64,000 nt of DNA from Geomonas propionica (GTDB lineage Bacteria > Desulfobacterota > Desulfuromonadia > Geobacterales > Geobacteraceae), in contig NZ_JAEMHK010000004.1 of NCBI RefSeq assembly GCF_016458235.1, forward strand, positions 62,001-126,000. The letters run 5' to 3'. Positions 31,565-40,655 of this stretch are shown one piece after another. The number at the start of each line of letters is the position of its first letter. Position 1 is the first letter of the stretch. Below the pieces are notes generated by a model that saw only the letters and a list, made by a program, of their open reading frames with translations, did no database searches and was not told the origin of the DNA. Both the position numbers and the translations under genes were made by a program.

Positions 31565-31916
31565 GTGGTGATCCTTTTGCCGGCCCTTTTCCGTGGTGCC
31601 GGGGAGAATTCTCGCGCCGCAAAGGTATAGGATTCTGTAACTTTTTGCAAGACTGTATCTGACAGGCGAGGGGAATCAGCACTGGGAGGCACCAAGGCTT
31701 CAGAGTGTAACTCACAGCTACCGACGAAAAGCAGTTAATTGTTTTCGTAAAACTAAATTTCCGGACCTCCATTTCCCCGGTGAAGTGCGGAAATTACTTA
31801 CCTAAATTGTGATCTGTGACCATTGCCGCATCCGCCTTCTCCAGTAACATTAGATTCCGTTAACCACGCATCACCGTCCCCTTGCCACCCAGTTGTGCAA
31901 CATAAGGAGGCAGACC
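31565..31916. other. Divergent intergenic region
   Basis: About 350 bases between the leftward TPR gene and the rightward DUF1566 operon. It is more AT-rich than its surroundings and must hold both promoters. I looked for a GEMM-type riboswitch, common in this lineage, and did not find the conserved core. Confidence 0.5.
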
Positions 31917-32549
31917 ATGATAGGCAAAAACATCATCACCGGTCACGTAAGCAAAAGGTGGTTCAGCTTCCTCGCGGTTGTCCTACTCCTGGTGGTCACA
32001 CTGTTACCGGATGCGGACGCCGGCGTGGTTCAACTGCCGAAGACCGGGCAAAAGGCATGCTACGACACGGCGGGGACAGAGATACCCTGTGCGGGAACCA
32101 GGCAGGACGGTGAACTGCAAATGGGATTGGCGCCCCCATCCCCCCGCTTTACCGACCACAACGACGGCACCGTCACCGACAACCTCACCGGGCTCATCTG
32201 GCTCAAGCAGGCCAACTGCTTCGGTCCCCAGCTCTGGATGGATGCGCTGAGCCTCGCCAAGAACCTTCATTCCGGGACCTGTGGCCTGTCCGACAACTCC
32301 GTTGCCGGTGACTGGCGCCTGCCCAACATTCTCGAACTGGAGAGCCTGGTGGACATTTCCAACATCAACCCAGCTCTCCCCACCGGACACCCCTTCACTA
32401 ACGTGCAGAACACCGGCTACTTGTCTTCGACTACCAATGCGTTCCACCCGCTGCGGGCCCGCTACGTCTACTTTCCGGACGGTGCGGTCAACGGCGCCAG
32501 CAAGACGCTGGATCCGCACTTCGTGTGGCCGGTGCGGGGAGGACGCTAA
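31917..32549 (+). CDS. Exported DUF1566 (Lcl-like) domain protein
   Basis: 210 residues. Signal peptide: a basic start (G-K-N-I-I-T-G-H-V-S-K-R) followed by a hydrophobic run, ending D-A-D-A-G. The rest is one DUF1566 domain: R-F-T-D-H-N-D-G-T-V-T-D-N-L-T-G-L-I-W, then G-D-W-R-L-P-N near 138, and a closing F-V-W-P-V-R-G-G. DUF1566 shares a fold with C-type-lectin-like modules and is common in exported adhesin-type proteins. The start was placed by AAGGAGGCAGACC at 31917; a longer frame to 31893 lacks a ribosome site. It is the first of three exported genes in a row. Confidence 0.88.
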   Translation: MIGKNIITGHVSKRWFSFLAVVLLLVVTLLPDADAGVVQLPKTGQKACYDTAGTEIPCAGTRQDGELQMGLAPPSPRFTDHNDGTVTDNLTGLIWLKQANCFGPQLWMDALSLAKNLHSGTCGLSDNSVAGDWRLPNILELESLVDISNINPALPTGHPFTNVQNTGYLSSTTNAFHPLRARYVYFPDGAVNGASKTLDPHFVWPVRGGR

Positions 32550-32606
32550 CCAAGAGAGCATAATCGACAGCCCGACGCTAAGCGCCCGGAGGGCAGGAGG
32601 TGCCAG

Positions 32607-33209
32607 ATGGTCCGATACATTTTGCTGGTGTGCTTGTTGTTGCTGACCCTCGGTTGCGGGGGCGGAGGTGGCAGTGCCGGAACCAGCAGCAGCAGTGGCG
32701 GCACAGGAGGCGGCGGAACCGGGGGGGGGACGGGCGACAACGGCACCGGCGGCACGGTAACCCCACCCTCGCCCCCGCCAGCGCCGGTACAGCCGACCAG
32801 TGCGGTAGTGACCCTGTCGACGCAGGGGTCTCTGCCGCAGGATACCGCCATCGCCGGGCTCACGGTAACCTTGGGCATTCCCGCGGGGGTAACGGTCGCC
32901 ACCGACGCCAACGGCGCCGTAGCCGCCGGAGTGGTGACCGGTTCGGGACAGACCACGGCCCAGACCGCCGTGACGCTGACCACCCTCGTCCCGTCCACGG
33001 CCAGCACGCCGGGTTCGCTGAAGGTGGTCCTGGCCAGCAGCGCCCCGGCCGGGTTCACGACCGGCGAGTTCGCCAAGATCTATTGCGGCATCAGCGACGG
33101 AAGTTTTCCCAAGTCATCGGATTTCTCCACCACCGACTTCCGGGCTGTCGACCTGCGGGGAGCCACCATCACCGGCCTCTCGCCCACCTTCAGCGCGGCC
33201 ATAGAGTAG
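32607..33209 (+). CDS. Small lipoprotein, unknown
   Basis: 200 residues. L-L-T-L-G-C-G is a lipobox, so the protein should be lipid-anchored after cleavage. A glycine/serine/threonine-rich linker (~22-60) leads to one beta-rich domain of about 130 residues (V-T-L-S-T-Q-G-S-L-P near 68 and G-L-T-V-T-L-G-I-P near 83), similar in character to Ig-like or cohesin-like folds. A cohesin-like fold would pair with the dockerin-like end of the next protein, but this is speculation. Good ribosome site (GCAGGAGGTGCCAG). Lies between two DUF1566 genes in one operon. Confidence 0.7.
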   Translation: MVRYILLVCLLLLTLGCGGGGGSAGTSSSSGGTGGGGTGGGTGDNGTGGTVTPPSPPPAPVQPTSAVVTLSTQGSLPQDTAIAGLTVTLGIPAGVTVATDANGAVAAGVVTGSGQTTAQTAVTLTTLVPSTASTPGSLKVVLASSAPAGFTTGEFAKIYCGISDGSFPKSSDFSTTDFRAVDLRGATITGLSPTFSAAIE

Positions 33210-33249
33210 ACGCCGACCATTTTGGCGTGGAACCGATCAGGAGGTCGTC

Positions 33250-35865
33250 ATGTGGCTCATCAATATAGCGCTATGTTTTTTGGTACTGGTACTATCTGCG
33301 CCCGCGGCACCCGCCGCGACCATACAACTCCCCAGGACCGGCCAGACCCTTTGCTGGGACGTCAGCGCCACCATAATAGACTGCGCCGGCACCGGCATGG
33401 ATGGCGAGACGCAGCTCGGTCATGAGTGGCCGTCGCCGCGCTTTACCGATAATGGCAACGGCACTTTGACCGACACGCTGACGGGGCTGGTCTGGCTGCA
33501 GAATGCCAACTGCTTTGGCAGCCTCGAATGGCAACAGGCACTGGACACGGCGAACTCCTTCGCCAGCGGCTCGTGCGGCCTCACCGACGGCTCCGTGGCC
33601 GGGGACTGGCGGCTCCCCAACCGCAAGGAATTGTTGAGCATCAGCAGCCAGAACGTCTCCGACGGCGGGGCGTGGTTGAACAGCCAGGGCTTCGTGAACG
33701 GTCAGCACACCTATTACTGGACCTCGGACACCGACCTCAACTACGCCGGGGCCTACAAGTGGATCGTCCACCCGGTCGGGGCTGCCTACCCGGAAAGCTG
33801 GAATACCCCTCCCGTCCCCGGTCGCATGATGATGCTGGTGCGCAACCCCGTCCAGGTCACCCTGACCGCCGCCATAGCAAGCGGCAACGGCAGTATCACC
33901 TCCACGAACCCGCTCACCGTGCCCTATGGCTCGCCTGTAGCGTTCACGGTTGCACCGGACACCGGCTACCTGCTGGCCGGCAACGTCAGCGGGACCTGCC
34001 CGCCGGGGTCGTTCAACGGCAACGTCTACGAGCTTGGGGTCGCCACCGCCGATTGCTCGGTGGACTTCTCCTTCACACCGCTCACCTGCACCATCGCAAC
34101 CAGCAAGACCGGCAGCGGTTCCCTCACCTGCACGCCGGCGCCGTCCGTCACCTACGGCACCGACGTCACCTGCACGGCGACTGCGACAGCCGGGAACCAC
34201 GTCGCCACGGTCACCGTCGACGGCGTCGACCAACCGACAGCAGGCGGGACAAGCTATACCTATTCATTCGGCCCGGTGAACGCCGACCATACCATGGCAG
34301 TGGCATTCGCCCTGAACAACTACCAGCTCACCTTCACCGTCGACGGTAACGGCAGCATCACCGGCAGCAGCAACCAGAACGTCGATCATGGGAGAACCGC
34401 CTCTGCGGTCACGGCCGTCCCCGGCACCGGTTCTCACTTCGTCAATTGGACCGGGAACAACGGCTTCATCACCACGACCGTAAATCCGCTGACGGTTACC
34501 GACGTCTCGGCCGGGCTCGTGGTGACCGCCCACTTCGCCCTCGACACCCACCTGGTCACGCCGGGCGGCACGGCCAACGGGAGGCTCATCCCATCGTCGC
34601 CCCAGACCGTCTCCTACCAGGGGGTGACCACCTTCACCCTGGCGCCCGACACCGGCTACCAGCCGGCCTCTGCGGCAGGATGCGGCGGAACCCTGACCGG
34701 TGCCACTTACACCACCGGGGCCATAACCGCCGACTGCGGCGTCACCGCATCCTTCACGCCGATCAGGTACACCATTGCCACCACCAGCAGCAGCGGTGGG
34801 AGGATCGACTGCACCCCGGCCGCTGCGGTCGACTATAACGGGACCGTCTCCTGCACCGCGCTGGCGGACACCGGCTATCACATCGCGGCTGTCGCGGTCG
34901 ACACCTCGAACCAACCGGCCGCCGCCGGGACCTCCTCCTACACCTACCCCTTCACCGCGGTGACGGCGAACCATGATCTACGCGCCGTGTTCGCGATCAA
35001 CACCTACACCGTCAGCTACGCGGCAGGCGACCACGGCACGCTTACCGGAACCGCGGTACAGACCGTCAACCATGGCGGCAGCACCACGGCCGTTACGGCC
35101 GTCCCCGCGACCGGCTACCATTTCCTGGGCTGGACCGGGAGCAACGGTTTCAGCTCGACCGCCAATCCCCTGGCTCTCACCGGTGTTACCGGCAACGTCA
35201 CCGTGGCGGCGGCCTTTGGCATCGACACACACCAGGTCACCCCGTCCGCAGCCGCCCATGGCGGCATCAGCCCGGCGACGGCGCAGACCGTAGAGTACGG
35301 GACCGTGGCGAGCTTCTCCCTGTCACCAGATACCGGCTACCGCATCGCCTCCGTTAGCGGTTGTGGAGGCGTGCTCACCGGCACGACCTACGCCACCTCC
35401 CCGGTTACCGCGGACTGCGCCATCGCCGTCACTTTCAGCGCCATCTTCTACCCGGTAACCGCCACCAGCGCCGACGACATGGGCACCATAAGCTGCACCA
35501 CCGAAACCATCCATGGCGGCAGTGCCACCTGCATCATGCCCCCCAAGGCAGGCTTTCACCTCGCCACCCTTACCGACAACGGCAGCGACAGCCTGGGCCT
35601 GGTCGCCAACAGCAACTATGTCATCACCAACGTGACCGCCCCGCACACGGTCGCCGCGAGCTTCGCCGCCAACAGCTATACGCTGGCCGAGGTGCAGGCG
35701 GCGTACCGGTCAGTGCAGGGAGAGGCGCAACTCTCCGACGCCGACAAGGGGCTGTTCGACGTGGCCCCGCTGGGCGCTGACGGCAGGCCCGTCCCCGACG
35801 GGACCATCGACCTTGCCGATCTGATCATCATGCTCCGCAAGCTGGTGGGGGCCGTTAACTGGTAG
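33250..35865 (+). CDS. Large exported protein: DUF1566, ~10 beta-repeats, dockerin-like end
   Basis: 871 residues. Signal peptide to ~24, then a DUF1566 domain to ~200 (G-D-W-R-L-P-N near 118, like the first gene of the operon). Next comes a long array of roughly 70-residue repeats with recurring Y-T-V-S-Y, D-T-G-Y and T-A-D-C motifs, of the InlB B-repeat/bacterial-Ig type. The last 40 residues read D-G-T-I-D-L-A-D-L-I-I-M-L-R-K-L-V-G, like half of a dockerin. The paired cysteines in the repeats suggest disulphides and an extracellular location. AGGAGGTCGTC precedes the ATG. Probably a surface or adhesion protein. Confidence 0.85.
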   Translation: MWLINIALCFLVLVLSAPAAPAATIQLPRTGQTLCWDVSATIIDCAGTGMDGETQLGHEWPSPRFTDNGNGTLTDTLTGLVWLQNANCFGSLEWQQALDTANSFASGSCGLTDGSVAGDWRLPNRKELLSISSQNVSDGGAWLNSQGFVNGQHTYYWTSDTDLNYAGAYKWIVHPVGAAYPESWNTPPVPGRMMMLVRNPVQVTLTAAIASGNGSITSTNPLTVPYGSPVAFTVAPDTGYLLAGNVSGTCPPGSFNGNVYELGVATADCSVDFSFTPLTCTIATSKTGSGSLTCTPAPSVTYGTDVTCTATATAGNHVATVTVDGVDQPTAGGTSYTYSFGPVNADHTMAVAFALNNYQLTFTVDGNGSITGSSNQNVDHGRTASAVTAVPGTGSHFVNWTGNNGFITTTVNPLTVTDVSAGLVVTAHFALDTHLVTPGGTANGRLIPSSPQTVSYQGVTTFTLAPDTGYQPASAAGCGGTLTGATYTTGAITADCGVTASFTPIRYTIATTSSSGGRIDCTPAAAVDYNGTVSCTALADTGYHIAAVAVDTSNQPAAAGTSSYTYPFTAVTANHDLRAVFAINTYTVSYAAGDHGTLTGTAVQTVNHGGSTTAVTAVPATGYHFLGWTGSNGFSSTANPLALTGVTGNVTVAAAFGIDTHQVTPSAAAHGGISPATAQTVEYGTVASFSLSPDTGYRIASVSGCGGVLTGTTYATSPVTADCAIAVTFSAIFYPVTATSADDMGTISCTTETIHGGSATCIMPPKAGFHLATLTDNGSDSLGLVANSNYVITNVTAPHTVAASFAANSYTLAEVQAAYRSVQGEAQLSDADKGLFDVAPLGADGRPVPDGTIDLADLIIMLRKLVGAVNW

Positions 35866-35880
35866 TTGAAGCATGATATT

Positions 35881-35917
35881 AAAAACCCCCGGCGGCCTTG
35901 AGGCCACCGGGGTTTTC
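35881..35917 (+). terminator. Terminator of the exported-protein operon
   Basis: CCCCGGcGGCC-ttga-GGCCaCCGGGG hairpin with TTTTCTTTTTT, 15 bases after the stop codon. A near copy lies at 36413-36445. Confidence 0.85.
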
Positions 35918-36036
35918 TTTTTTCAGCTTCGGATGTGCTCGACGAGACCCCCCCACCTTGTCAATCATGCAGGTGTTCTTCAGGTGCGGATCGCCCCACA
36001 TGGCGGCATTGGCGTGCACGCCGCCGACACCAGGGG

Positions 36037-36375
36037 TCACGCCTTCTTGACGTACTCCGACTTCAGCTGCATGGCGCCGATGCCGTCGATTTTGCAGTCG
36101 ATGTCGTGGTCGCCGTCGACGAGACGGATGTTCCTGACCTTGGTGCCGACCTTCACCACCAGCGAGGAGCCCTTGAGCTTCAGATCCTTGATCACGGTGA
36201 CGGAGTCGCCGTCCTGGAGCTGGTTGCCGAAGGCGTCACGCACCACGCTTTCCTCCGGTGCGGCCTCCGCTGCGGCCTGTGGCCACTCGTTGCCGCACTC
36301 GGGGCAGACGTAGAGCGCGCCGTCTTCGTAGGTGTATTCGGAACTGCAGGAAGGACATTTGGGCAGGGTGGACAT
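36037..36375 (-). CDS. phnA: PhnA-type zinc-ribbon protein (YjdM family)
   Basis: 112 residues. N-terminal zinc ribbon C-P-S-C ... C-P-E-C near residues 8-31, then the family's compact beta domain ([15 protein letters not shown] near 56, C-K-I-D-G-I-G near 95, ending L-K-S-E-Y-V-K-K). Despite the historical name these proteins are not known to take part in phosphonate use. The start at 36375 follows AAGGAGTCAC; a longer frame to 36603 runs through the tRNA-derived repeat and is not real. It is the last chromosomal gene before the island. Confidence 0.92.
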   Translation of the reverse strand: MSTLPKCPSCSSEYTYEDGALYVCPECGNEWPQAAAEAAPEESVVRDAFGNQLQDGDSVTVIKDLKLKGSSLVVKVGTKVRNIRLVDGDHDIDCKIDGIGAMQLKSEYVKKA

Positions 36376-36412
36376 GTGACTCCTTGTGAAACGTGAAATT
36401 GGGACCGAAACG

Positions 36413-36445
36413 AAAAAACCCCGGCAGCCGTGTGGCCACCGGGGT
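36413..36445 (-). terminator. Original tRNA-Gly terminator, now stranded
   Basis: Minus strand ACCCCGG...CCGGGGT stem followed by TTTTTT, lying just outside the left att repeat. With the island removed it would sit 10 bases after tRNA-Gly on the same strand; today it is 7 kb away and serves nothing visible. Confidence 0.75.
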
Positions 36446-36454
36446 CTGAAATTT

Positions 36455-36482
36455 TGGAGCGGGAAACGGGGTTCGAACCCGC
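36455..36482. repeat. Left attachment site (28-bp copy of tRNA-Gly 3' end)
   Basis: Exact 28-base match to 43524-43551: both begin TGGAGCGGG and end GAACCCGC. It contains the CCA end, acceptor strand and most of the T arm but not the rest of a tRNA. Confidence 0.9.
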
Positions 36483-36671
36483 TCCCTCCAATACAACCCA
36501 ACGGGCACAAGTTGATATTTTCAACGAATTCAAAATGTTTAACCGGAATTTCTGCTGGCCTAGAGTCCAAAATAGTCCATCCCATTCCGTTAGGTGCAAA
36601 CAAATTGGCGAAAGAAACGCGAAAGGATACAACCGCGAGATGCGTGTGGGTAACATGATCTGAGTGGACTT

Positions 36672-37427
36672 CTAAAACACGCTATCCATAATCCTTTGAA
36701 TTTCTGCGACAATTGAATCTATGTCGCTAGTTATTTCTGAGTTGCTAATTCTTATTATGTTAATTCCATTGTTTAGCAACACTGCTTCTCTTAGTCTGTC
36801 CTTTTCTATCATTTTTGCTGTGCTGTGATAACTACCATCAACTTCAATGGCCCATGCAGTGTTTTTATAAAGGTTGAAAGCAATGAAATCTACTGAGTGT
36901 CCAGTCGGTGTAAAAACCTGTCTCACAATTCGTATTTTTTGTGAAAGTTTGGCATATAATGTGTCTTCATATTTTGTGACATAGCCAAACTTTCTTGCGT
37001 CTTCAATACTATCAGTAGTCTCTGGTTGTAGTTTTAAATGCTTCATTATTTTGCTAGTTCTGTAATTATTAAATTCTTCACTATCAATCATTGCAGAGTC
37101 ATATAAAATAGACAGGGCGTTTTTATTACGCAAATTTTCAAATATGATTTTGTCTTTATCTAACTCCCACTTAATCAGCAGATTATTATAATGATTTAAA
37201 CTTTTAATATATTTGAGATGAAGATAAACATGAAATACAACCATAAATACAAACAATATAGGTAATATTATAGTTATAAAATACCAGGGTGCAAACCTTG
37301 GAACATTGGGTTTATTTGGTCTGAGTGGCAATGCAACATTTCTCAACTCGTATTTATCAGCCAAGTAGCTTAGCTTGCTACATTCTTTGGCCAAATTTTT
37401 AACATTATCAGAGTATATTATTTTCAT
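36672..37427 (-). CDS. Membrane-anchored PD-(D/E)XK-like (DUF559-type) protein
   Basis: 251 residues. A helix of about 22 hydrophobic residues (~46-70) anchors the protein. The C-terminal ~110 residues look like the DUF559/very-short-patch-repair nuclease fold: V-D-F-I-A-F-N near 178, then [10 protein letters not shown] near 192 (the E-x-D core) and [20 protein letters not shown] near 209. A soluble nuclease of this group attached to the membrane is unusual. The coding is AT-rich, unlike flanking genes, so recently acquired. It may be a defence or mobilisation nuclease; neither is shown. The gene is on its own side of an ~90-base gap from the next. Confidence 0.6.
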   Translation of the reverse strand: MKIIYSDNVKNLAKECSKLSYLADKYELRNVALPLRPNKPNVPRFAPWYFITIILPILFVFMVVFHVYLHLKYIKSLNHYNNLLIKWELDKDKIIFENLRNKNALSILYDSAMIDSEEFNNYRTSKIMKHLKLQPETTDSIEDARKFGYVTKYEDTLYAKLSQKIRIVRQVFTPTGHSVDFIAFNLYKNTAWAIEVDGSYHSTAKMIEKDRLREAVLLNNGINIIRISNSEITSDIDSIVAEIQRIMDSVF

Positions 37428-37521
37428 TCTAATGTTGACCGCTGTCCATTACTGAAAGGTGGCGAAAGTAATACACAGAAAGTACAGTGCCGGGGATCAA
37501 CCAGCGGGTTGTCGAAATTAT

Positions 37522-38157
37522 CTAGTAATCGCGTCCTTTCTTTATGTTATCAATTCTTTGATTTAATCGTTGCTCCATCATAAAGTTGTTCAAATTTCTT
37601 CTATTATCTGCTTCCCGTTCACGCCTCTCACGCCTGTCAGCCTCGATATCTGCAAGTATTGACTCAGCTTCTTGTGAGCGTCCGTCCCTGTCTCTTAAAG
37701 CAAGAGCCAATTCACGTAATTTGAATTCTCTATCCCTTACTATCTTTGCATTATACTCTCTGGCCTTTATGAAGGCAGCATTGTCTTTTGCGGAGTTGCT
37801 ACCATTGCCTCCAAAATCCTCGGCAGTTTTCAGTGGCGGTATTTTGGATAGCTCTCTTCTAGCTCTATCTACAGCTTCTTGTGCGGTCCTTTTTGTTTCT
37901 ACTTTCGCCTTTGTTTTCAGATGCTCAGTTTGCTCATCAAGTTCAAATTGAGTAGAAGATATATCCTCCCTCACTTCAGCAGCTGCATTTTTTCTATATT
38001 TTTTAGGTACTGAAGAAAGATTATCTGTGAAGTGGGTTCCTTTTTCGTCTTCCCATTTATAGGTTTCGCCATACGCAACAGGTACAAATATTATACAGAT
38101 CCCAAGTAAGAAACTTAAGGCAGTATTTAAATATTCTTTATCCCTTCCGCCCAACAT
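37522..38157 (-). CDS. Exported DUF4124-type protein with long coiled coil
   Basis: 211 residues from the ATG at 38157. Signal-peptide-like N-terminus ending V-A-Y-G-E, then Y-K-W-E-D-E-K-G-T-H-F-T-D-N, the start of a DUF4124 domain (a short beta module in many secreted proteobacterial proteins). From residue 65 onward it is highly charged and helical (E/K/R-rich), ending in a basic tail. GGGAGGATTGGGCC precedes the ATG; a longer frame to 38214 has no such signal. The coding is AT-rich. Function unknown; the domain alone does not indicate one. Confidence 0.6.
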   Translation of the reverse strand: MLGGRDKEYLNTALSFLLGICIIFVPVAYGETYKWEDEKGTHFTDNLSSVPKKYRKNAAAEVREDISSTQFELDEQTEHLKTKAKVETKRTAQEAVDRARRELSKIPPLKTAEDFGGNGSNSAKDNAAFIKAREYNAKIVRDREFKLRELALALRDRDGRSQEAESILADIEADRRERREREADNRRNLNNFMMEQRLNQRIDNIKKGRDY

Positions 38158-38200
38158 GGCCCAATCCTCCCAAGTAAGTGTTCTAATTTCTAATATTTCT

Positions 38201-38500
38201 TCAATAATTGTCATTTCTTTTAAAGTGGGGGGTCATTCCTTCGAGATATGCGTGCATAGATTCATAGGCTTCTTCAAAAGTTCCAAATTCATGACTGCTG
38301 GGGTAGTAGAAATGGCCTTCAGGCTTGGCCGCCCAAAAATGGCTTACCTCCCATAAAAAAGGAAGATTGCCAGCATTTGGCATCTCCGTAATGCGCCCTT
38401 GGATGAAGTCTGGAAGACCATGTATGAAGAATTTATATTCTGTTACAGTTGAAGCACCAAATGCTTCTTTGTTTTTCGACATCTCTAATATGGCCGTCAC
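38201..38500 (-). CDS. Small island protein, unknown
   Basis: 99 residues from a GTG at 38500, seven bases after AAGGAG. The composition is aromatic-rich: F-F-I-H-G-L-P-D-F near residue 25, H-F-W-A-A-K-P-E-G-H-F-Y-Y near 54, and A-Y-E-S-M-H-A-Y-L-E-G near 77. No domain is recognised. It ends 43 bases before the exported coiled-coil gene and follows the DUF6988-like gene closely, so the three probably form a unit. Confidence 0.5.
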   Translation of the reverse strand: MTAILEMSKNKEAFGASTVTEYKFFIHGLPDFIQGRITEMPNAGNLPFLWEVSHFWAAKPEGHFYYPSSHEFGTFEEAYESMHAYLEGMTPHFKRNDNY

Positions 38501-38542
38501 TTGCACACTCCTTTATATTGATATCTTTCAACTATGTCAGGC

Positions 38543-39130
38543 CTACTGGGTGCTTTGCATGAAGAACATTGTCACTTTCTTCACGATATCCTGGTTATTA
38601 GTCATCTTCGAGATTTCATGTGCCGCTAACAGCGCAAGAATATTTGCAAAATCCAAAACCTCGTCAACTTCTTCTTCCGAGTAATTTGATTCTATATACT
38701 TATTATTAAATCTACGTCCAATTTGGCTCCATCCACCGTGGGTATAGCTGCACATAGATGAAAAAGAGGATCCCTTTATTGTGGATAGTACATGAACGTC
38801 AAAACTAGGGAGTTCTTCAATTTTATTGATCATTTGGGCGACACTGATGTCAACTTTATCTTCGAAGAACTTGATGACATCCTCATCACTTGCAGCGTAC
38901 AGAATCCAGAGTCCTCTAACGTAGCCCTCAAAAACCGCACGTAATAACGCAAAGCCTGAGCCAAAGAGATGTGCCTCAACCAGCAACGTTATCGACTTTT
39001 GGTGCTCCAAGACCACATCGAAGCACCCCCCGGCTATGAGGTCCCGTTTACCGGTTGAGATTCTTGCTCCATGAATCGAGTCATCGATGAAAGCAGATAT
39101 ACTTTTCGATTTTTGAATAAGATTTGACAT
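38543..39130 (-). CDS. Helical island protein resembling DUF5677/DUF6988
   Basis: 195 residues, mostly helical. E-H-Q-K-S-I-T-L-L-V-E near residue 41, G-F-A-L-L-R-A-V-F-E-G-Y-V-R-G-L-W near 58 and the closing H-E-I-S-K-M-T-N-N match the general pattern of a helical family found in many genomic islands (I recall DUF5677/DUF6988; not verified). In other genomes such proteins occur near defence genes, but no reaction is known. The coding is AT-rich like its neighbours. A long 3' non-coding gap separates it from the recombinase. Confidence 0.55.
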   Translation of the reverse strand: MSNLIQKSKSISAFIDDSIHGARISTGKRDLIAGGCFDVVLEHQKSITLLVEAHLFGSGFALLRAVFEGYVRGLWILYAASDEDVIKFFEDKVDISVAQMINKIEELPSFDVHVLSTIKGSSFSSMCSYTHGGWSQIGRRFNNKYIESNYSEEEVDEVLDFANILALLAAHEISKMTNNQDIVKKVTMFFMQSTQ

Positions 39131-39440
39131 TGGAGTCTAGCTCTCGGAACTTTCGGTTTTTAACCGTACTATCGGCGACCGATACGCCACACAATCATTA
39201 AACGGCAATATATATCGCGTCCTAATCAATGTCAAAGGTGAACTGACAAACACTGCAAACATATTTCCAGCATCCCAATCCGAAGACCGGTGTTTTCGTC
39301 AGTACAGAGTTCATCCCGGCAAAGAGGAATCACTCCTGCATCTTGTTGAGCATGTAATATGCTGCTAGAGTACCCTGTCCCCCGCCGGCGATCTAAAACC
39401 GGCCCTCAGCTTGCGCACCTTCATGTACCACCATTCGCTC
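39131..39440. other. Island intergenic stretch, no gene supported
   Basis: About 310 bases between the helical cargo gene and the terminator of the second recombinase gene. It holds the probable promoter of the leftward cargo genes. I see no reading frame with a ribosome site. Confidence 0.4.
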
Positions 39441-39480
39441 AAAAAAAATGCAGATGCGCCCGCCCCCGGCACATCTGCAT
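39441..39480 (-). terminator. Terminator of the second recombinase gene
   Basis: Minus strand ATGCAGATG ... CATCTGCAT hairpin, followed by TTTTTTTT; eight bases after the gene's stop. Confidence 0.8.
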
Positions 39481-39487
39481 TCTCACA

Positions 39488-40333
39488 TCATGTCACCCCA
39501 TAGGCTGCAGGTGAACGACTTTCACCGTGGCCGAGATCGACCATTATCTCTTTTCGTGTAGCACCATCGGCATGCATTTCTCTCGCATGAAGGTGTCTTT
39601 CACCGTGGATGTTGGCGCTGCTCGCCTTCGTTCCACCTAATGCCCGCCACAAATTGCGCTGGGCATCGTACGCCGCCTTTAGCGACATCTCCGGCGGAAT
39701 TATTCGGCCTGTTCCACTTCCGAGCTGTATTGCTGTTTCTTGCACCAACTTCACTGCTGCTTCTTTTATAGGGGAGTCTACTGGCAAAAGGCGCACTCGC
39801 CCTCCTTTGGCACCTTCAACCTTCAGAAAAGGCTTTCCGTCCTGTTCAATGACCTTTGTTGTCAGTAAACTCTCTTTTGCGCGCAGCCCAAAGTTACACC
39901 GGAGACTATCCGCGGCGACCATCATTTGAGCCACCCGATTTCCGCATGCGGCGCGCTCTGCGAGCACGCTACGGATCTCTTCCAGTTTTCCCACATTCAC
40001 CGACTGCGGATTAACCCGGACGCGCTCAATGCCATACGCAAAATTCTCTTTGGAGCAGATTCCCTGTTTGCCAATGGCACCGCAGATTTGGCGAACTGCT
40101 GTCATCCTGTTTGCCATCGTAGACGCTGACAATCCCTGCACAGCCATGTCGGCTGCATAGGCGGTTATCATGCCCGGTTTCAGATTTTCGATACGCTCTA
40201 GGTGGTAGCGATTCTCAATGAATCGTGTAAACTGCGACACATTGTTCAGCAACTTCTCGCGGGTTTCGCTCGCCTTCGACCAGTTTTTACCAATGCGCTC
40301 CAATGCCTGCCTTTCTAAACTCATTTTTCCCAT
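39488..40333 (-). CDS. Tyrosine-recombinase-like protein (integrase domain)
   Basis: 281 residues. N-terminal SAM-like/core-binding helices (residues ~15-105), then a catalytic domain with C-N-F-G-L-R-A-K-E-S near 163 (first Arg), E-G-A-K-G-G-R (the lysine region), I-H-G-E-R-H-L-H near 250 (H-x-x-R-H), and a G-H near 273 with a candidate nucleophile Y three residues from the C-terminus. The set fits an active recombinase of the small family often found on mobile elements. The start at 40333 follows AAGGGGGAAGCACT. It lies next to strong inverted repeats, possible recombination sites. Confidence 0.75.
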   Translation of the reverse strand: MGKMSLERQALERIGKNWSKASETREKLLNNVSQFTRFIENRYHLERIENLKPGMITAYAADMAVQGLSASTMANRMTAVRQICGAIGKQGICSKENFAYGIERVRVNPQSVNVGKLEEIRSVLAERAACGNRVAQMMVAADSLRCNFGLRAKESLLTTKVIEQDGKPFLKVEGAKGGRVRLLPVDSPIKEAAVKLVQETAIQLGSGTGRIIPPEMSLKAAYDAQRNLWRALGGTKASSANIHGERHLHAREMHADGATRKEIMVDLGHGESRSPAAYGVT

Positions 40334-40633
40334 AGTGCTTCCCCCTTTATTGCCGCCGCATGCGGCCAATTCTGCGTTGAGTGTAGGTGTCATGCCCGTG
40401 ACGGGCGTTTGCGGAGACGACGGCCCGAGGTGCCGAATCTCGTGCAAACATCAATCAGCTGCAAAATCCCAAGGGATTTCGCTTGCGTCTATGACGGCAA
40501 CGATTGAGTGACGGTACCGGAAGCCGCAGCTTCCCGGATGCGGTGGGGCGAAGTACGTGGGAGGGAGTTTTAGGCAGGATGGGGTGCTTAGCGAATTCCG
40601 TCTCCAGACAATCTCTTGCTAAAGCTATTTTTA

Positions 40634-40649
40634 CACGAATAAATTCGTG
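40634..40649. repeat. Small perfect hairpin
   Basis: CACGAAT-aa-ATTCGTG, immediately before the large inverted repeat at 40656. Confidence 0.7.
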
Positions 40650-40655
40650 GAGTTA

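Noticed and set aside
31565-31916. Possible GEMM (cyclic dinucleotide) riboswitch before the DUF1566 operon
   Set aside because: A GCAAAGG-like word is present but the conserved GCAAACC and CGCAAAGCC pair and stem arrangement are not.
36386-36663. Overlapping short frames (with E-R-E-T-G-F-E-P) around the left att repeat
   Set aside because: This peptide is the well-known artefact of reading through a tRNA 3' end; the sequence is the att repeat.
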